Positions 61,401 to 64,000 of a stretch of 64,000 nt of DNA are shown here, piece after piece. Origin of the DNA: Callaeas wilsoni (Eukaryota; Chordata; Aves; Passeriformes; Callaeidae); NCBI GenBank assembly GCA_013398955.1, contig VWPU01012707.1, positions 248,001 to 312,000 on the forward strand, written 5' to 3'. The notes under the pieces were generated by a model that did no database searches, was not told the origin of the DNA, and was given only the letters and a program-made list of their open reading frames with translations. How positions within the stretch are numbered: position 1 is the stretch's first letter; every line of letters starts with the position of its first letter. The position numbers and the translations under genes are program-made.

Positions 61401-64000
61401 CCACATTCATCAGTAGATCTTTAAAAAGTACTACTTCCAGAGAGAAGCAAACCACTGAAACAAAGGGGAGTGTGGAAATTTCTGTTTAGAAACAAACCTA
61501 GAAATATAGACCCAACAGCTGACTAGAAACAGTCAAAAATTGCCAAGTTTTCATATCGCAATAGTCCATGCTCACATTTATCTATTTTAATACGTTTGGC
61601 TCCATGGCCATATCATGTTACGTCCCTCTGGAAAACTTGGTGGAGCTGGCATTTCACATTTGCACACTCTTAAAGACAGAAACCCATAGTGAAAAGGGAC
61701 ACAACACTATTTAGCCATTATTCAGATCGCTGTAGATTAAGAAAAACCATATAATTATGTATTTTTAATTCTGCACCAATTATGATTCAATTTCTTGATT
61801 TCTGCTTAAAGGAAATGGCCAAGAAAATTTTCTCACTCTGCCTGATGCTGGCAAACCTATTCAAGAATGAGGTATTTAAATGAAAATGTTAAAGTTTACC
61901 AGCCTGTTCTTTTTTTCATTTTTTTTCTAATTCCTACTGCCTTATCAGTGCAGAGTGGTATGATTTTTCTCAAAGTCTACCACTTAAAAGGAACAATCTC
62001 AGAAATGTTTATTTCAAAGTGTTGCATAATGTCATTATTAGCATTTTATTTCAAATCATGACTCATGGACATTCATTCTGAAAAGCTACAAAATAAAAGC
62101 ACTAGGAAGCACGCAGTGAGAGACCAGGACAATAATGAAAATGAGAATGGAAATCAATAAAGAGAAAAGAACTAGAGCAATGGGACCTGGACCATATCAC
62201 AGACCATAATTCACTGGTGACTAACTCAGACTGAATGCTAACAACTGAATGCTGGCAGGAAAGCATTTGATCAAAACCTACCTGACAGAGCACTGAGCTC
62301 AAAAGGCAAATCAAGCAGGTCTCTCCAAAGCTACTCTAATTAGAGCTTAGCGGTGTGACTATTTTTTTTGTTCCCTTCTTAAAGATAAAAAGAAAAAAAA
62401 AAGAAAAAAGAAAAGAAGAAAATAGTCTTAAAGCTATTACTCTCCGTAAATGCTTAGTTACAACTTGACAATATATTCACAGAGCATCTACTTGTGCAAA
62501 ATCCCACTGAACCACAGAAGCTTCCCTGCTCGAGTCCCCTGAAGGCCAGGATCTGAGCAGGGCATAGCACACGGGCAAAGGAGAAGAGGTTAAGTGGCTC
62601 CAGGACAGCACACACATTTAATAACACAACAGCAGACCAGATGACATCAGATGTTGTAAGGAAACAATGAAAGGAAGTGGGCTGAAAGCCTCCCAGCCTT
62701 CCCGATGACAACAACCTCGCTCAAAGCGTAAGAAAAACAGGACAACAGCGGAATTACCGGAGTAGAACAAAAGCTGTAAAATTCAAAACCAAGGGATAAT
62801 AGACACTTCAACAGTGACCACTACAGGTCTGCATTTATAGAGCAATCCCCGAAGGCAATGGGGAGTGCTGCTAGGGAGCCCAGGAGACTGGCAAATCACC
62901 TTGGAGCTACAATGCAGGAATACAAATGTAGACAGCAGGGACAAAATCCCAAATTGGCAGGCTAATATGCTTCACTGCTTCAGTCAACATGCCCTGTCTA
63001 TCTCAAGTCTATGGACAAAAAAAAAGTGACCAACTATTCTCCTTCTCCAGTGTGTGAGTTACAGTGACTCTCTTTCCATTATATTGAAACACGGGGCAGG
63101 AAGCTGCAGCTTTCTCCTCCGAACATCTTAGGACCCATTTCAGGCCCATGAGAACCGACTGATCAGCCATAGTTTATGCTCAAGGTTTATTTTCTGTCCT
63201 CAGGTCTTTCATTTAAGTTTATACATAAGAAAAAACACTGCGCTACCCTGGAAAAAAAACCACCATTAAGTTCTTTGCAGGTGGTTTTACAAGTTTCAGA
63301 GGTAGCTGAACTGTAGCTTTCTGCTTATTAACGGAGCAATAAGCTGTAGGAAGAAAAAGCAGTGTTTCCTGGTCTCTTTTTAAAACTCTGGTGAGTTAAC
63401 TCAAGTGAAGTACTTAGTCAACCTGTCAGCATCTGAAGTGACACCAAAAGTTTACTCCAACTAGTAGGAGTGGAAAATGTATATTCTTTTTCTTCACAAG
63501 AACACTATATGATCTAGAGGTTGGCTTTTTTGTTTGGTGGTTATTTTTTATAATATCCACTTTTTCTAACAGTAACAATTCAGCTTTGGAAAAAAGAAAT
63601 TGGACTAATCCTGTCACATACAATTATCAAGTACACTTGCCTCTTAGATCACCAGGAGAGGCTGAGCAACAGATCTTTAGATGCTCAGCACAGGCCTTTC
63701 TTTTCTAAGTCAGGAGTAAATTCTTATTTTTAATCCTGCAAAAGTTGCCTAAGAAAACTTTGGTATACACTGTGCTGGTAATTTATGTATCTAACCAAAA
63801 GGCAACAGAACAGGATTCCTGATCTCCATCTCTCCCACTGTCACAGAAAAAAAATGGCACAGTGATTAGATACATGTCAGAAGAACTGAGCTGACACTTA
63901 CTACATAGCTATTGCACCATCAACTAGGGGGTAGTCTGATATTCTAGAGATGCAATTTCCTTTACAAACTTCAGATAAAACCCAACTTTCAGTACTTCTA
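58453..64000. other. Intronic stretch with no recognised gene
   Basis: AT-rich intron to the window edge with no recognised exon, RNA gene or element. A purine tract, almost all A with scattered G, lies at 62382-62422. Confidence 0.5.

Larger units (their letters stand above)
22568..64000 (-). other. CADPS2: CADPS2 intron 5' of the coding exon (partial)
   Basis: Everything above the exon should be transcribed as CADPS2 intron, at least 41.4 kb, because no upstream CADPS2 coding exon was recognised before the window ends. First coding exons of this family are GC-rich and encode an acidic, Ser-rich start followed by a conserved stretch ending just before LNKQQ; none is visible. The intron holds CR1 fragments, two LTRs, three small CpG-dense patches and low-complexity tracts, listed separately. 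Its 3' splice site is just above 22567. Confidence 0.8.

Noticed and set aside
1..64000. CRISPR arrays, operons, phage genes or other prokaryotic systems
   Set aside because: No spaced short repeats, no tightly packed genes and no long coding frames; splice sites, CR1 and LTRs show vertebrate DNA.

Overview
The window looks like vertebrate, almost certainly bird, nuclear DNA. It is AT-rich and gene-poor, with short GT-AG exons. It carries at least ten fragments of CR1, the dominant bird LINE, several ending in the typical ATTCTATGATTCTATG-like 3' tail, and several avian-style endogenous retrovirus LTRs. I cannot name the species.

The one gene I can identify is CADPS2 (calcium-dependent secretion activator 2), on the minus strand. 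A single 114-bp coding exon at 22454-22567 has a strong acceptor, a strong donor and a 38-residue reading frame typical of the N-terminal part of CADPS2. Neither neighbouring coding exon was found. The rest of the window is therefore intron: at least 41.4 kb of the intron 5' of this exon (22568-64000, probably intron 1) and at least 22.4 kb of the intron 3' of it (1-22453, probably intron 2).

Layout. 1-22453: a small LTR with a 4-bp target duplication (164-449), two CR1 copies (about 4157-4720 and 6575-7029), an AT/AC microsatellite (3957-4048), a 690-bp LTR (9052-9743), a GC-rich minus-strand LTR-like block (about 10424-10878), weak exon-like stretches on the minus strand (11150-12227), a plus-strand terminal-exon candidate (17682-17822) and a third CR1 (18225-18402). 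22568-64000: a tiny CpG island (26871-27000), further CR1 copies (29777, 38595, 43562, 43830, 50238, 54439, 58231), a minus-strand LTR with full promoter and poly(A) signals (33096-33528) beside an unclassified GC-rich block, an old plus-strand LTR (about 53375-54193), a perfect 49-bp tandem duplication (37290-37393), a 12-bp-arm palindrome (49572-49596), and two more small CpG-dense patches (46540-46760 and 55320-55405).

No operon, CRISPR array, tRNA or rRNA gene was seen. No new biological system has strong support here. The best leads are the antisense terminal-exon candidate, the intronic CpG island upstream of the exon as a possible alternative promoter, and LTRs placed inside a neuronal secretion gene. 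All homology calls are from memory of sequence families; none was checked by a search.
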